A DNA stretch of 64,000 nucleotides from Neobacillus sp. WH10 (lineage in GTDB: Bacteria > Bacillota > Bacilli > Bacillales > Cytobacillaceae): NCBI RefSeq assembly GCF_030123405.1, contig NZ_CP126110.1:4402001-4466000 (forward strand). Direction: 5' to 3'. A program made the translations under genes and the position numbers. The notes beneath the pieces were generated by a model that worked only from the letters and a program-made list of their open reading frames with translations, was not told the origin of the DNA and did not search any database. The stretch's first letter is position 1. Every line of letters begins with the position of its first letter. Shown here in pieces: positions 25,557 through 35,023 of the stretch.

Positions 25557-26909
25557 ATGAGCAAAGCAAAATCCGGTGCAGAGGAAAAAAACATGAAATG
25601 GTGGCAGCTTTCTTTATTTGGCGTTGGCTGCACAATTGGCACTGGTTTTTTCCTTGGCTCAAGTTTAGCGATAAAAATGACAGGCCCAGCCATTTTAATT
25701 GCGTTTTTAATCGCTGCCATTGGAACCTATTTTGTATTCGATGCCCTTTCCAAAATGACTTCCCAGGAACCGCTGGCAGGCGGTTTTCGATCGTATGCAA
25801 AAAAGGCTTATGGGCGTTGGGCAGGCTTCAGCAGCGGGTGGGTCTATTGGTGCTCAGAGGTTCTCATTATGGGCAGTCAGATGACGGCGCTCTCGATTTT
25901 TTCACGTTTCTGGTTTCCAAAAGTCCCTTTATGGATATTTGCCACAATCTATGGTGTTCTGGGATTAGCCGTTATTCTCATCGGGGTAAATCTTCTAAAC
26001 AAGATGGAAAATATTCTCGCCATATTAAAGATCTCTGCGATATTAATGTTTATTATTATTGCTGCTTTAGCCATTTTTGGTATCATTGATGGCGACCGGC
26101 CGATTCAATACCCTAACAGCAAAAAGGAATTAATTCCAGGTGGAATAAAAGGGTTATGGTCCGCAGTTATTTTTGCCTTCTATGCCTTTGGGGGAATCGA
26201 AATATTAGGATTAATGGCAACGAAATTAAAGGATCCAAAAGAAGCACCAAAAGCAGGAAAGGTTATGCTGTTTTTGCTGGCATTTATTTACGTACTTTCG
26301 ATTGGTTTGGCTGTCATGATGGTATCTTGGCATACTTTCAATGCAAAAGAAAGCCCGTTTGTGATTGCATTAGATGCCTACAATCTTTCCTTCGTCCCCC
26401 ATATTTTTAATGCAGCTTTAATCATTGCCGGCTTTTCAACTATGGCGGCTTCCCTATATGGGGTAACAAGTGTCCTTGTTACATTAGGGGAGGAAGGGGA
26501 CGCTCCAGCCAGTTTTTCGAGAAAAGGGAAATTAAAGGTTCCATTGCCGACTTTAATAATTACCATTCTCGGGATTACAGCTTCAATCGTGGCAGCATTG
26601 GTAATGCCTAACCGAATCTATGAGTATATCACAACGGCAGCAGGATTAATGCTGCTGTATAATTGGATCTTTATCCTAGCCTCTTCTAGAAAAATTTTAA
26701 AGTTGAAACTGAAGGAGAAAATGATGTATTCCATCGGCGCCATTTTTATTTTAATTGCCGTCACTGGAACACTTTTTCATGATACAAGCAGGCCGGGATT
26801 CTTTATTAGCTTAGCCTTTCTTGGCATCATCGGGATAATAACCTTCATTATGAATTTTCAATGGAAAAAGAAAAAGCCTAAAGTGCTTAAGCCTTGGCCG
26901 ACGGCATGA
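25557..26909 (+). CDS. APC-family amino acid permease
   Basis: A 450-residue membrane protein with about 12 helices. The first helix contains GVGCTIGTGFFLGSS, the consensus for substrate backbone binding in amino acid-polyamine-organocation transporters. PLAGGFRSYAKKAYG and FAFYAFGGIEILGLMATKLKDPKEAPKA are further family marks. It probably imports an amino acid, but the substrate cannot be read from sequence. AAGGAG precedes the ATG. A terminator follows at once. No T-box or riboswitch is seen in the leader. Confidence 0.88.
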   Translation: MSKAKSGAEEKNMKWWQLSLFGVGCTIGTGFFLGSSLAIKMTGPAILIAFLIAAIGTYFVFDALSKMTSQEPLAGGFRSYAKKAYGRWAGFSSGWVYWCSEVLIMGSQMTALSIFSRFWFPKVPLWIFATIYGVLGLAVILIGVNLLNKMENILAILKISAILMFIIIAALAIFGIIDGDRPIQYPNSKKELIPGGIKGLWSAVIFAFYAFGGIEILGLMATKLKDPKEAPKAGKVMLFLLAFIYVLSIGLAVMMVSWHTFNAKESPFVIALDAYNLSFVPHIFNAALIIAGFSTMAASLYGVTSVLVTLGEEGDAPASFSRKGKLKVPLPTLIITILGITASIVAALVMPNRIYEYITTAAGLMLLYNWIFILASSRKILKLKLKEKMMYSIGAIFILIAVTGTLFHDTSRPGFFISLAFLGIIGIITFIMNFQWKKKKPKVLKPWPTA

Positions 26910-26913
26910 AAAA

Positions 26914-26941
26914 AATCCGGTGAATTTTGCCGGATTTTTTT
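26914..26941. terminator. Bidirectional terminator
   Basis: AATCCGG at 26914-26920 pairs with CCGGATT at 26930-26936, T-rich on both sides. It separates the permease from the convergent LysE gene. Confidence 0.85.
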
Positions 26942-27566
26942 ATCCAAAAAGATTTTGAAATGCCTGCATCCCAAAGTAAATTCCAAAACCAATCAAGGAA
27001 AGTCCAGATAAAAGTGAAATCCCTACAAGCAAATGGGAGTTTAAATATTTTCGTGAACTGCTTGCCACTCCTGCCATGGCAATATCCCATACCAAAAGTC
27101 CAATAAAAATTGCACTGCTATAAAGCACCAATTGACTGCTATCATAGGTCGCAGCCGTTTTAGCAAGAACTGATCCATAAATACCTAACCAAAAAAGGAT
27201 GGTAAGTGGATTGGAGATGGACATCAAAAAACCTGAAAAGAACGATTTAATCAGGGGTTCCTTGCCCCGGGTATGCTCTAAATTAATTTTCCCGGCATTC
27301 ATGAAGGTTTCAATCCCAGTATACATCAGGACAAAACAGCCAAAAAACCAGAGAAAGGTTTGCATAAATGCCGTTTCAAGAAACTGTACAACCCCAATGT
27401 AAACTATAAGCATATATATCCCGTCGGCGACAACTGCTCCTACCCCAATAAGCCAAGAGTGCATAAAACCATTTCTAATTCCCCTATCAATTTGAGCTGC
27501 ATTAACCGGCCCAATCGGAGCAGCAAGGGACAATCCTAATAGTATATAACTTAGAAATACATTCAT
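26940..27566 (-). CDS. LysE/RhtB-family amino acid exporter
   Basis: A 208-residue protein with six hydrophobic helices. SLAAPIGPVNAAQIDRGIRNG is the LysE-family signature in helix 1, and MSISNPLTILFWLGI the second conserved proline segment. Family members export basic amino acids, homoserine or threonine. ATG 27566 is preferred (GGGGAGAG ahead) to the GTG at 27569. It stands opposite an amino acid importer, so the two may balance the same pool, though this is inference. Confidence 0.87.
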   Translation of the reverse strand: MNVFLSYILLGLSLAAPIGPVNAAQIDRGIRNGFMHSWLIGVGAVVADGIYMLIVYIGVVQFLETAFMQTFLWFFGCFVLMYTGIETFMNAGKINLEHTRGKEPLIKSFFSGFLMSISNPLTILFWLGIYGSVLAKTAATYDSSQLVLYSSAIFIGLLVWDIAMAGVASSSRKYLNSHLLVGISLLSGLSLIGFGIYFGMQAFQNLFG

Positions 27567-27693
27567 CACAATCTCTCCCCAAACGATAAATAGGTGCCTG
27601 TCTATCCATTTCTATTCAGGAAGGGGGGGTTGTACTACTAAAACTTATTTCGTTTACACTACTATTAACCGTAGAACCCATTAAAAGACCGAG

Positions 27694-27813
27694 TTCAACA
27701 TAATAAAGGTGGTGTGAGCAGAGCCAGACTTCACCTATTCAAAATAAAGAATTGTATATTTTCGCTTGAATTGGAAATACCACTATGCCATACTCTGCCA
27801 TTTTCCATAAAAA
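27694..27813. repeat. Interspersed intergenic element, copy B
   Basis: Shares TTCAACATAATAAAGG, GGTGTGAGCAGAG, ACTTCACC, TGTATATTTTCGCTTGAATT and a closing TTTCCATAAAAAA with the other copies. It lies just downstream of the glycosyltransferase gene read leftward. Confidence 0.6.
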
Positions 27814-27844
27814 AGAGCTTTCCGATTAGGAAAACTCAAGAAAA

Positions 27845-28885
27845 TTATTTGTTTGTTTCCGATACTTTTCTAAAATCAAGGCTAAATCCCTGATCCTCAA
27901 GCGTTTGATTAAGCAAATGGTGCCTTGATATAGGCAGGTTAAATGAATCAATATCGACAATATACTTGGGACGCTGTTTTGCCTCTTTATAAATTTTTCC
28001 AACATACTCACCAATTAATCCGATTGCAATTAATTGCAGGCCTCCGATTAACCAAATAGAAGTAATCAACGACGTCCAACCCGTCTCGGTGTTTCCAAAA
28101 AATTTAAGTGCTAAAAAGTACCCGCCAAAAACAAGACTCATGAAGAAAGAAACAAACCCAGTGATCAAAACAAACCGAATAGGTGAGATGGAAAAGGAGG
28201 TAATGCCATCAAAGGCAAAAGCGAGCATTTTTTTTAAAGGGTACTTTGTAACCCCCGCATGCCTTTCTAGTCGGTCATAATAGACCACATCTGAGCGAAA
28301 ACCAAGGAGAGGTACGATGCCCCTTAAAAAAAGATTGACCTCTGTAAATCTTTCCAGCTCTTCTACTGCTCTTTTGCTCATTAGCCGAAAATCAGCATGA
28401 TTATAGACGAGGTCTACCCCCAATTTTTTCATTACTTTGTAAAAGGCCTGGGCCGTGCCTCTTTTAAACACCGTATCCGTGTCACGTCCTTTACGGACAC
28501 CATAAACAATTTCATAGCCTGCATGAAATTTTATAATAAACTCACGGATAACCATTATATCATCCTGCAGATCGGCATCAATTGAAACTACACAATCTGA
28601 ACGTTCTTTGGCTGTAAATAAACCAGCAAGTAATGCATTTTGATGCCCGACATTCCGTGATAATTTTAAGCCGCGGACATATTCGCTTCGCAGCCCTTCT
28701 TTGTAAATCAATTCCCATGTACGATCCTTACTTCCGTCATCAACAAACAAGATTTTGCTTTGCTTTGAAACAAGCGCTTCAATAATGAGCTCTTTTAACA
28801 GTTCCTGAAGCTGGTCGATAGTCTCCGGCAAAACTTCTTCCTCGTTATAGCACGGTACAACAATCGTAAGGACTGGTTCCATCAT
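27845..28885 (-). CDS. ykoT: Polyprenyl-phosphate glycosyltransferase, GT2 family
   Basis: A 346-residue family 2 glycosyltransferase. The catalytic domain (1-230) has VVPCYNEEEVLPETI, FVDDGSKDRTWE, the metal-binding DADLQDD and a GtrB/DPM1-type helix after it. Two C-terminal membrane helices lie at about 235-310. Such proteins load a sugar on undecaprenyl phosphate. GGAGG precedes the ATG. It follows a large membrane protein in the same direction, matching the ykoS-ykoT arrangement of B. subtilis; the sugar and acceptor are unknown. Confidence 0.85.
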   Translation of the reverse strand: MMEPVLTIVVPCYNEEEVLPETIDQLQELLKELIIEALVSKQSKILFVDDGSKDRTWELIYKEGLRSEYVRGLKLSRNVGHQNALLAGLFTAKERSDCVVSIDADLQDDIMVIREFIIKFHAGYEIVYGVRKGRDTDTVFKRGTAQAFYKVMKKLGVDLVYNHADFRLMSKRAVEELERFTEVNLFLRGIVPLLGFRSDVVYYDRLERHAGVTKYPLKKMLAFAFDGITSFSISPIRFVLITGFVSFFMSLVFGGYFLALKFFGNTETGWTSLITSIWLIGGLQLIAIGLIGEYVGKIYKEAKQRPKYIVDIDSFNLPISRHHLLNQTLEDQGFSLDFRKVSETNK

Positions 28886-28903
28886 TGTTAAAACCTCCGA
28901 TGT

Positions 28904-30580
28904 TTACAATGTCTTGTATAAGTAAATTTTCCATGCCGCTGTTTTTGATACGAAAACTTTATCAAGCATTAGGTGATTTTGCTCGGCATTGTCAATTGGG
29001 ATAGCCGAAAAAATATATCGGCCGCCCATTTCCTTAAAAACATCCGTATTTAGTTCTAAATTTTTCAAATGGCGCTTGGAATCTTTTTTAATCATATATC
29101 TTTTTCCAAGCTGTGCTGTAAAAATATAACAGCGTCCGCCCCATTTATCAAAATATTTACGAATAGTTTTATTTTTAGCTAATTCCTTTTCAATTATTTT
29201 CCTAAATTGGTGTTTATAGCTTAATGGATAAAAATTATTATAGGTATCAATAGTGTAGAAGCCATTGTATTGTGCGACAGCTGGATGGATTCCAATACTT
29301 GCAATCCTGTATTCCTCCTGTTTTTTGCCAATATGCTCCTTTATTTCATGGAAGAGATCCTCAGCGAAAAATTCTTGAACGGTTGGCTTATCTTTATAAA
29401 TTATTTCGTCATTCCATAACCCCAAAAATACAATTTGCAAAACAATAATCCATTTCGCCATTTTTGCCCAGTTTATTCCTTGCAGTGATATTATTTTTAA
29501 AGCGAGGGCAAAGCTAGCATAAATCACAAGCGGCCTCAAAAAATGGTAGCGGGCAAAATTAAAGGTATCCATAAAATGAAATTTCTTTGTTAATGGCAGC
29601 CAGCCTTCATAAAACCAAAAGGCATACCAAAACGACAATAGAATATTTAGGCCAAATAAAAAAGCAAATATTTTTTCCTGCCGCCATAGTTTTTTCGTAT
29701 AAACAAAGTAAATGGCAATGAAGGTTGCGGGTACGATTAATAAGGTATGTAAAGTCATCACATGGGTGTGGCCAAGCAGATAGTTTTTAATAAAAAGGCG
29801 TACCGAGCGCCAAAAAGGCAAATTCGCATGAAAGTATTCATCACGGCTATTTAGTTCTTTAAAAAACAAAAAAGAATAAACGAGCCGGTACTCAACCATC
29901 ACAAAAATAATTGTCATATAACCAATTGACAACAAAAAGCGAAGGTTCCAGCCCTTTCCCCTCAAAACATCCCATAGCCAAACGATCCCCATGGCACTTA
30001 GAAAAAAGAAAAATCCTAAGACAATGCTCGCATATAACGGGATGATCGTCAGCGCTAGATAATCTTTCCAAGTTCCCTCTCCATTACGAATGTTGAGAAA
30101 CGCCCACAGTGCGAGCGGCATTCCTAACGTGCTTAGCATCCCTGACGGCCAAAATGGGGTTAACGCAAATGCAAGGGAGGCTCCAATTTGTAATATCAGC
30201 CACCTCTCACCGGGAAGAAAATGTTTTTTTAGAAGTAAATACATTCCGAAAAAAGCCACTATTCTAGTCAATGCTTGACTAAAGGCATAGGCTGTCATCG
30301 TTGGAAACAGAGCATATAACCAGACAATAACACTGTATTCTGTTCCAAACGCATTTCTTGACAGCTGTCCATTGATGATTTGCGGAATAGCACCATTTAC
30401 AGCTCCAAACATTTCCTCGCTTTTTGCTAATACCTTATACCATGCCAAGTTGGAGTCCAAATTATCATGAACTCGGATATGGGCATTTTCCTGCAGAATA
30501 AATAGCGGAGAAAGATAGATCGCTAGAACAATTAAAGCGAAGAAGATCAATCTTCGCTCTTTTTTAGTATCAATAACCAC
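28904..30580 (-). CDS. ykoS: Large membrane protein, YkoS-like (DUF6044)
   Basis: A 558-residue protein with about 11-12 helices in the first 400 residues and a soluble tail. The early loop with RVHDNLDSNLAWYK and the tail are as in YkoS proteins, which look like GT-C type glycosyltransferases. It would use the lipid-linked sugar made by the adjacent GT2 enzyme. The GTG at 30580 follows GAGGTG; a TTG at 30595 is unlikely. The 18-base gap to the next gene indicates an operon. Confidence 0.78.
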   Translation of the reverse strand: MVIDTKKERRLIFFALIVLAIYLSPLFILQENAHIRVHDNLDSNLAWYKVLAKSEEMFGAVNGAIPQIINGQLSRNAFGTEYSVIVWLYALFPTMTAYAFSQALTRIVAFFGMYLLLKKHFLPGERWLILQIGASLAFALTPFWPSGMLSTLGMPLALWAFLNIRNGEGTWKDYLALTIIPLYASIVLGFFFFLSAMGIVWLWDVLRGKGWNLRFLLSIGYMTIIFVMVEYRLVYSFLFFKELNSRDEYFHANLPFWRSVRLFIKNYLLGHTHVMTLHTLLIVPATFIAIYFVYTKKLWRQEKIFAFLFGLNILLSFWYAFWFYEGWLPLTKKFHFMDTFNFARYHFLRPLVIYASFALALKIISLQGINWAKMAKWIIVLQIVFLGLWNDEIIYKDKPTVQEFFAEDLFHEIKEHIGKKQEEYRIASIGIHPAVAQYNGFYTIDTYNNFYPLSYKHQFRKIIEKELAKNKTIRKYFDKWGGRCYIFTAQLGKRYMIKKDSKRHLKNLELNTDVFKEMGGRYIFSAIPIDNAEQNHLMLDKVFVSKTAAWKIYLYKTL

Positions 30581-30823
30581 GCTTCTACACCTCAAAATCG
30601 TTTTCTCTATAGAGCACTTTTGTTTTACATTTTGCTTTTGAGCTAAAAATTATTCCTATTTATGGGAAAAAATGAGTATCGACAAAACTAGACAGTTTCC
30701 ACTATGTACATTTTCACAATATATGGAAGATTATTTATTGCTTAGTCGAAAAAAATGCTTTAAAAATAATGGGAGTTTGCTCTTTTGTCAATAATAGGTA
30801 GTATCAGAAAAGAGGTGATAGTC

Positions 30824-31810
30824 GTGCCGAATAGAGTGTATATCAGCTTTTTGCGGTTGCCTCTTCTAGTTCGAATCTTATTAATCGCATTGCTTGTGTT
30901 TTTGTCATTCGGAATCTCTATTCACTTTTTAGAGCCGGAAACCTTTCCAACCATTTTTGACGGGATTTGGTGGGCGATTATTACGGCCTCCACTGTGGGA
31001 TATGGTGATTATGTACCACATTCTTTTTTGGGAAGGCTTACTGCATTAATATTAATCTTACTTGGAGTTGGCTTTGTCTCCTCTTATTTTGGAACGCTAG
31101 CAGCAGCAGCCGTTACAAAACAGGATGCCTATTCCGAAGGAAGAATCCCTTTTAAAGGCAATGGCCATATCATCATCATCGGCTGGAATGAGAGGTCAAA
31201 GGAGCTAATTAATAAGCTTACAAAAGTTAATAATCCACAAATGATTGTCTTAATTGATGAAACACTTGAAGCAAATCCGGTAAACTCGAGATTTGTTCAT
31301 TTTATTCAAGGAAAAGGCCATGTTGACGAAACGATTATCAAAAGTGATATTGAAAAAGCAGAGAAGGTATTGATTACCGCAGATCGGGGAAACGATGAAC
31401 TTCAAGCCGATATGAATAGTATCCTTACCTTACTGACAATCAAAGGACTATGCCCGAAGGTTAAATGCATCGTTGAAATATTAACGGCTGAACAAGTAGT
31501 AAATGCCCTAAGAGCTGGTGCAGACGAAGTCATTCAATCCAACAAATTGACGAGTGTGTTTATGATCAATAGCCTGCATTCCAATGGGGATGGACTATTA
31601 TCAAACGTTGTCCATCAGTTACAGGAAAGCAGATTGTCGTCTTCTATTGCTAATAGAGATGATATTGGTAGAACCTTCAATGAAGTATGCCAGGAACTGA
31701 TAATAAAGGGGTTCCTATTGATTGGCATCAAAAGAGGGGAAGAAACCATTCTTAACCCCACACACTCATTTAAAATTGAAGAAAACGATCAACTACTTAC
31801 CTTTAAATAA
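30824..31810 (+). CDS. yugO: Potassium channel YugO
   Basis: A 328-residue ion channel with two N-terminal helices around a pore loop bearing the potassium selectivity filter TVGYGD (57-62). A RCK/TrkA-N domain follows from about 105 (GHIIIIGWNERSKELI) and a TrkA-C domain at the end. The length equals B. subtilis YugO, which carries electrical signals in biofilms. GTG 30824 follows GAGGTG. In B. subtilis the gene is preceded by mstX; no such gene is seen here. The convergent pgi neighbour is as in the yug region. Confidence 0.92.
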   Translation: MPNRVYISFLRLPLLVRILLIALLVFLSFGISIHFLEPETFPTIFDGIWWAIITASTVGYGDYVPHSFLGRLTALILILLGVGFVSSYFGTLAAAAVTKQDAYSEGRIPFKGNGHIIIIGWNERSKELINKLTKVNNPQMIVLIDETLEANPVNSRFVHFIQGKGHVDETIIKSDIEKAEKVLITADRGNDELQADMNSILTLLTIKGLCPKVKCIVEILTAEQVVNALRAGADEVIQSNKLTSVFMINSLHSNGDGLLSNVVHQLQESRLSSSIANRDDIGRTFNEVCQELIIKGFLLIGIKRGEETILNPTHSFKIEENDQLLTFK

Positions 31811-31884
31811 GATTCGCTAGTGAACTCCGTCCTTTAGACGGGCTATTAAAGACTATTTTCGTGGTATTCCAATGAGTAATTATG

Positions 31885-32223
31885 GATTTTTCCAGTGAGT
31901 TTTGTCCATAATCGGACAGGACATGCAGGAAATTACCTTGAGTTGTCCGAATGTTAGGCTCATTCGGACAGGATAAGTAGAAAATTATCTTGGGGTGTCC
32001 GAATGTTAGGCTCATTCGGACAGGACATGAAGGAAATTACCTTAGGTTGTCCGAATGTTGAGCTCATTCGGACAGGATAAGCAGAAAATTACCTTTGGAT
32101 GTCCGAATGTTGAGCTTATTCGGACTGGATAAGCAGAAAATTACCTTGGGGTGTCCGAATGTTGAGCTTATTTGACAGTTTCTTAAAGACATTTTTACGG
32201 ATTTTCCAGTGAGTTTTGTCCTT
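31885..32223. repeat. 52-bp tandem inverted-repeat array (TGTCCGAATG family) with flanking direct repeats
   Basis: TGTCCGAATG begins at 31944, 31996, 32048, 32100 and 32152, an exact 52-bp period. Each unit has TGTCCGAATG, a seven-base loop, CATTCGGACA (or a close form) and then 25 bases like GGATAAGCAGAAAATTACCT. The array is bracketed by copies of TTCCAGTGAGTTTTGTCC near 31895 and 32205. It fills the gap between convergent yugO and pgi. Confidence 0.92.
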
Positions 32224-32259
32224 AAGAGGAAATTTTTTATAAGTTAGTCTTCAAAAAAA

Positions 32260-32300
32260 AGTGCTGACGCCTTCCTTCAAATCGCGTCAGCACTCTTTTT
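32260..32300. terminator. pgi terminator (bidirectional)
   Basis: AGTGCTGACGC at 32260-32270 pairs with GCGTCAGCACT at 32284-32294; A-run and T-run on the two sides. Confidence 0.9.
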
Positions 32301-32304
32301 TATA

Positions 32305-33654
32305 TTATTTCAACCGTTTTTCAAGCTCAGCTTTCTTTTCTTCAAATCCAGGCTTGCCTAGTAAAGCAAACATATTCACCTTATAAGCCTCAACTCCTGG
32401 CTGATCAAATGGATTAACCCCTAGCAGGTAACCACTCATTGCACAGGCTTTTTCAAAGAAATAAACAAGGTAACCAAATGTATACTCATCCATTGCAGGA
32501 ATGGAAACAATTAAGTTTGGCACGCCGCCGTCTGTATGGGCAAGCATCGTACCCTCAAATGCTTTGTTATTAACAAAGTCAATCGTTTGTCCAGCTAAAT
32601 AGTTTAGCCCATCTAAGTCATTTTCAAAGGCTTCAATTTTTAACTCATGTCGAGGTTTTTCAACCTTAATGATGGTTTCAAATAAATCACGGCGTCCTTC
32701 TTGAACATATTGTCCAAGTGAATGAAGATCTGTCGAAAAGTTTGCAGAAGATGGATAAATCCCTTTTTGGTCTTTTCCTTCACTTTCACCAAACAGCTGC
32801 TTCCACCATTCAGAAAAATATTGCAGACCTGGCTCATAATTGATCAGCATTTCAATCGTTTTTCCTTTATTGTAAAGCGCATTTCTAACAGCCGCATATT
32901 GATAGGCAGGATTCTCTTCAAGCTCAGATGAACTATAGTCACCTTGTGCCTGCCTTGCACCTTCCATCATTTTTTCAATGTCAGCTCCGCTAACGGCAAT
33001 TGGCAGCAAGCCGACTGCAGTTAAAACAGAATAACGACCGCCAACATCATCCGGAATTACGAATGATTCATAGCCTTCTTCCGTTGCTAACGTTTTTAGC
33101 GCACCTCTTGCTTTGTCTGTTGTTGCATAAATTCTTTTGCGCGCTTCTTCTACACCGTATTTTTCCTCAAGAAGCTTGCGGAAAATACGGAAGGCTATCG
33201 CTGGTTCAGTGGTTGTTCCAGATTTAGAGATGACGTTAATCGAGAAATCCTTTCCATCAAGGAGATCGATTACATCTTGCATATAACTGGAACTAATATT
33301 GTTTCCGACAAAAATGATTTGCGGGGTGCTGCGTTTTTCATTCGGTAGGACGTTATAGAAGCTGTGCGACAGCATTTCAATCGCAGCCTTTGCCCCAAGG
33401 TAAGAACCGCCGATGCCAATCACAAGCAGGATATCGGAATCTCCCTTAATTTTTTCAGCTGATTTTTGAATGCGAGAAAATTCTTCTTTGTCATAATTGG
33501 TTGGGAGCTCGATCCATCCCAAAAAGTCACTGCCAGCCCCTGTTTTCTCGTGTAGAGAATGGTGGGCAACTTTCACAGCATCGCGTAGGTATGTAAGTTC
33601 ATGTTCTCCAAAAAAAGTAAGAGCTTTTGAGTAATCAAAACGAACATGTGTCAT
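32305..33654 (-). CDS. pgi: Glucose-6-phosphate isomerase
   Basis: A 449-residue enzyme converting glucose 6-phosphate and fructose 6-phosphate in glycolysis. Family motifs are present: GIGGSYLGAKAAIE, ISKSGTTTEPAIAFR, and GGRYSVLTAVGLLP. The length equals the Bacillus enzyme (450). ATG 33654 follows GGAGG; the reading frame stays open for 50 further codons that overlap the next gene and are not translated. It is in the yug-like block next to the dehydrogenase gene, as in B. subtilis. Confidence 0.96.
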   Translation of the reverse strand: MTHVRFDYSKALTFFGEHELTYLRDAVKVAHHSLHEKTGAGSDFLGWIELPTNYDKEEFSRIQKSAEKIKGDSDILLVIGIGGSYLGAKAAIEMLSHSFYNVLPNEKRSTPQIIFVGNNISSSYMQDVIDLLDGKDFSINVISKSGTTTEPAIAFRIFRKLLEEKYGVEEARKRIYATTDKARGALKTLATEEGYESFVIPDDVGGRYSVLTAVGLLPIAVSGADIEKMMEGARQAQGDYSSSELEENPAYQYAAVRNALYNKGKTIEMLINYEPGLQYFSEWWKQLFGESEGKDQKGIYPSSANFSTDLHSLGQYVQEGRRDLFETIIKVEKPRHELKIEAFENDLDGLNYLAGQTIDFVNNKAFEGTMLAHTDGGVPNLIVSIPAMDEYTFGYLVYFFEKACAMSGYLLGVNPFDQPGVEAYKVNMFALLGKPGFEEKKAELEKRLK

Positions 33655-33766
33655 GTATGATCCTCCATTTTTTTTATTTTCAATACTCACTTTAACGAAT
33701 GACGAGCAGATAATCAAGGAAGGGCACCTTATGTAAGCGTGCCCATTTTCGATAAATTTTTTACAT

Positions 33767-34930
33767 TTATAATGAAGCCCGATAAATGGATAAAACATCG
33801 TCACGATTTAACTTCGTAAACGTGCCAAACTCACCGTTTGCCATCGCGCGGTCTGCCATTACATCAATCTTAGAATCATCAATATCATAATCAGCTAATC
33901 GTGAAGGTGCTTCAATGCTATTCCAAAAATCACGTAGCTTCCGAATTCCTTCACGTCCTGCCTCCTCCGCACTCTTATCCTCAGCATTTACCCCGAACAC
34001 CCGAACAGCAAGCTGTCTAAAGCGCTCAGGTTTCACGTTAAGGGTATGTTCCATCCAATGCGGGAAAAGGATCGCAAGCCCGCCGCCATGTGGGATGTCA
34101 TAGACAGCAGATACCGCATGCTCAAGATTGTGGGTTGCCCAATCGCCTCGATAACCCATATTTAAAATACCGTTCAATGCCATTGTGCCGCTGTAGAGAA
34201 TCGTTGCCCGGTGTTCATAGCTTTCAAGATCGGCCAGCAATTTCGGTGCTGTTTCCATCACCGTAATAAGTAAGGATTCGCACATACGATCCTGAAAATC
34301 TGTATTCTCTTCAAGGTGAAAATAATGTTCAAGGACATGTGACATCATATCCACTATTCCATAAATCGTTTGGTTTCTTGGAACAGTGAATGTATTCACA
34401 GGATCTAAAACTGAAAATTTCGGGAACGTCACGGCACTGCCCCAGCCATATTTTTCATTTGTTTCCCAATTAGTGATTACCGAGCCGGCGTTCATTTCTG
34501 AACCAGTTGCCGCAAGTGTCAATACCGTACCAAACGGAAGAGCTTCCTTGGCAAAGGCCTTTTTAACAACTAAATCCCAAGCATCTCCATCATATTTAGC
34601 CCCTGCTGCAATTAACTTAGTACAGTCGATTACACTTCCGCCGCCAACTGCTAAAAGGAACTCAATTCCTTCCTTTTCGCAGATTTCTACCCCTTTTCGA
34701 GCAGTAGAAATGCGGGGATTTGGCTCTACCCCAGAAAGTTCAAATACTTCAGCACCGACTTCATGTAAAAGAGAGTTAACTTTTTCATATAGACCGCTAC
34801 GTTTAATACTGCCGCCGCCATAGACGAGCAACACTTTTTTCCCGTATCGGGGAATTTCTGTTTTTAATTGTTCGAGCTGACCTTTTCCAAAAATTAATTT
34901 TGTTGGATTCAAAAAAGTAAAGTTCTCCAC
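33767..34930 (-). CDS. yugJ: Iron-containing (NADH-dependent butanol-type) alcohol dehydrogenase
   Basis: A 387-residue family III alcohol dehydrogenase. The NAD site is seen as YGGGSIKRSG and LAVGGGSVIDCTK, and metal ligands in the segments MMSHVLEHYF and AVYDIPHGGGLA. It reduces aldehydes such as butyraldehyde. Length and place beside pgi match YugJ of B. subtilis (387); YugK is the close paralogue. The GTG at 34930 is chosen as the start, with AAGGACGG ahead. The gap to pgi is 112 bases, so cotranscription is possible. Confidence 0.9.
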   Translation of the reverse strand: MENFTFLNPTKLIFGKGQLEQLKTEIPRYGKKVLLVYGGGSIKRSGLYEKVNSLLHEVGAEVFELSGVEPNPRISTARKGVEICEKEGIEFLLAVGGGSVIDCTKLIAAGAKYDGDAWDLVVKKAFAKEALPFGTVLTLAATGSEMNAGSVITNWETNEKYGWGSAVTFPKFSVLDPVNTFTVPRNQTIYGIVDMMSHVLEHYFHLEENTDFQDRMCESLLITVMETAPKLLADLESYEHRATILYSGTMALNGILNMGYRGDWATHNLEHAVSAVYDIPHGGGLAILFPHWMEHTLNVKPERFRQLAVRVFGVNAEDKSAEEAGREGIRKLRDFWNSIEAPSRLADYDIDDSKIDVMADRAMANGEFGTFTKLNRDDVLSIYRASL

Positions 34931-35023
34931 AATTAACACCGTCCTTTTCATTCTCAATTATTATTTAAAATCATTTTTTTTGCAAAAAAAGAAACCCTGC
35001 ATCAAGATGATGCAAGGATTTCT

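Noticed and set aside
30596..30823. mstX-like gene ahead of yugO
   Set aside because: No frame of suitable length with a ribosome site exists in this gap.
31885..32223. CRISPR array
   Set aside because: The 25-base joints between palindromes are themselves repeated and not unique, and no cas gene is in the window.
33655..33804. 50-codon N-terminal extension of pgi
   Set aside because: It overlaps the next gene; GGAGG before 33654 and the family length support the shorter protein.
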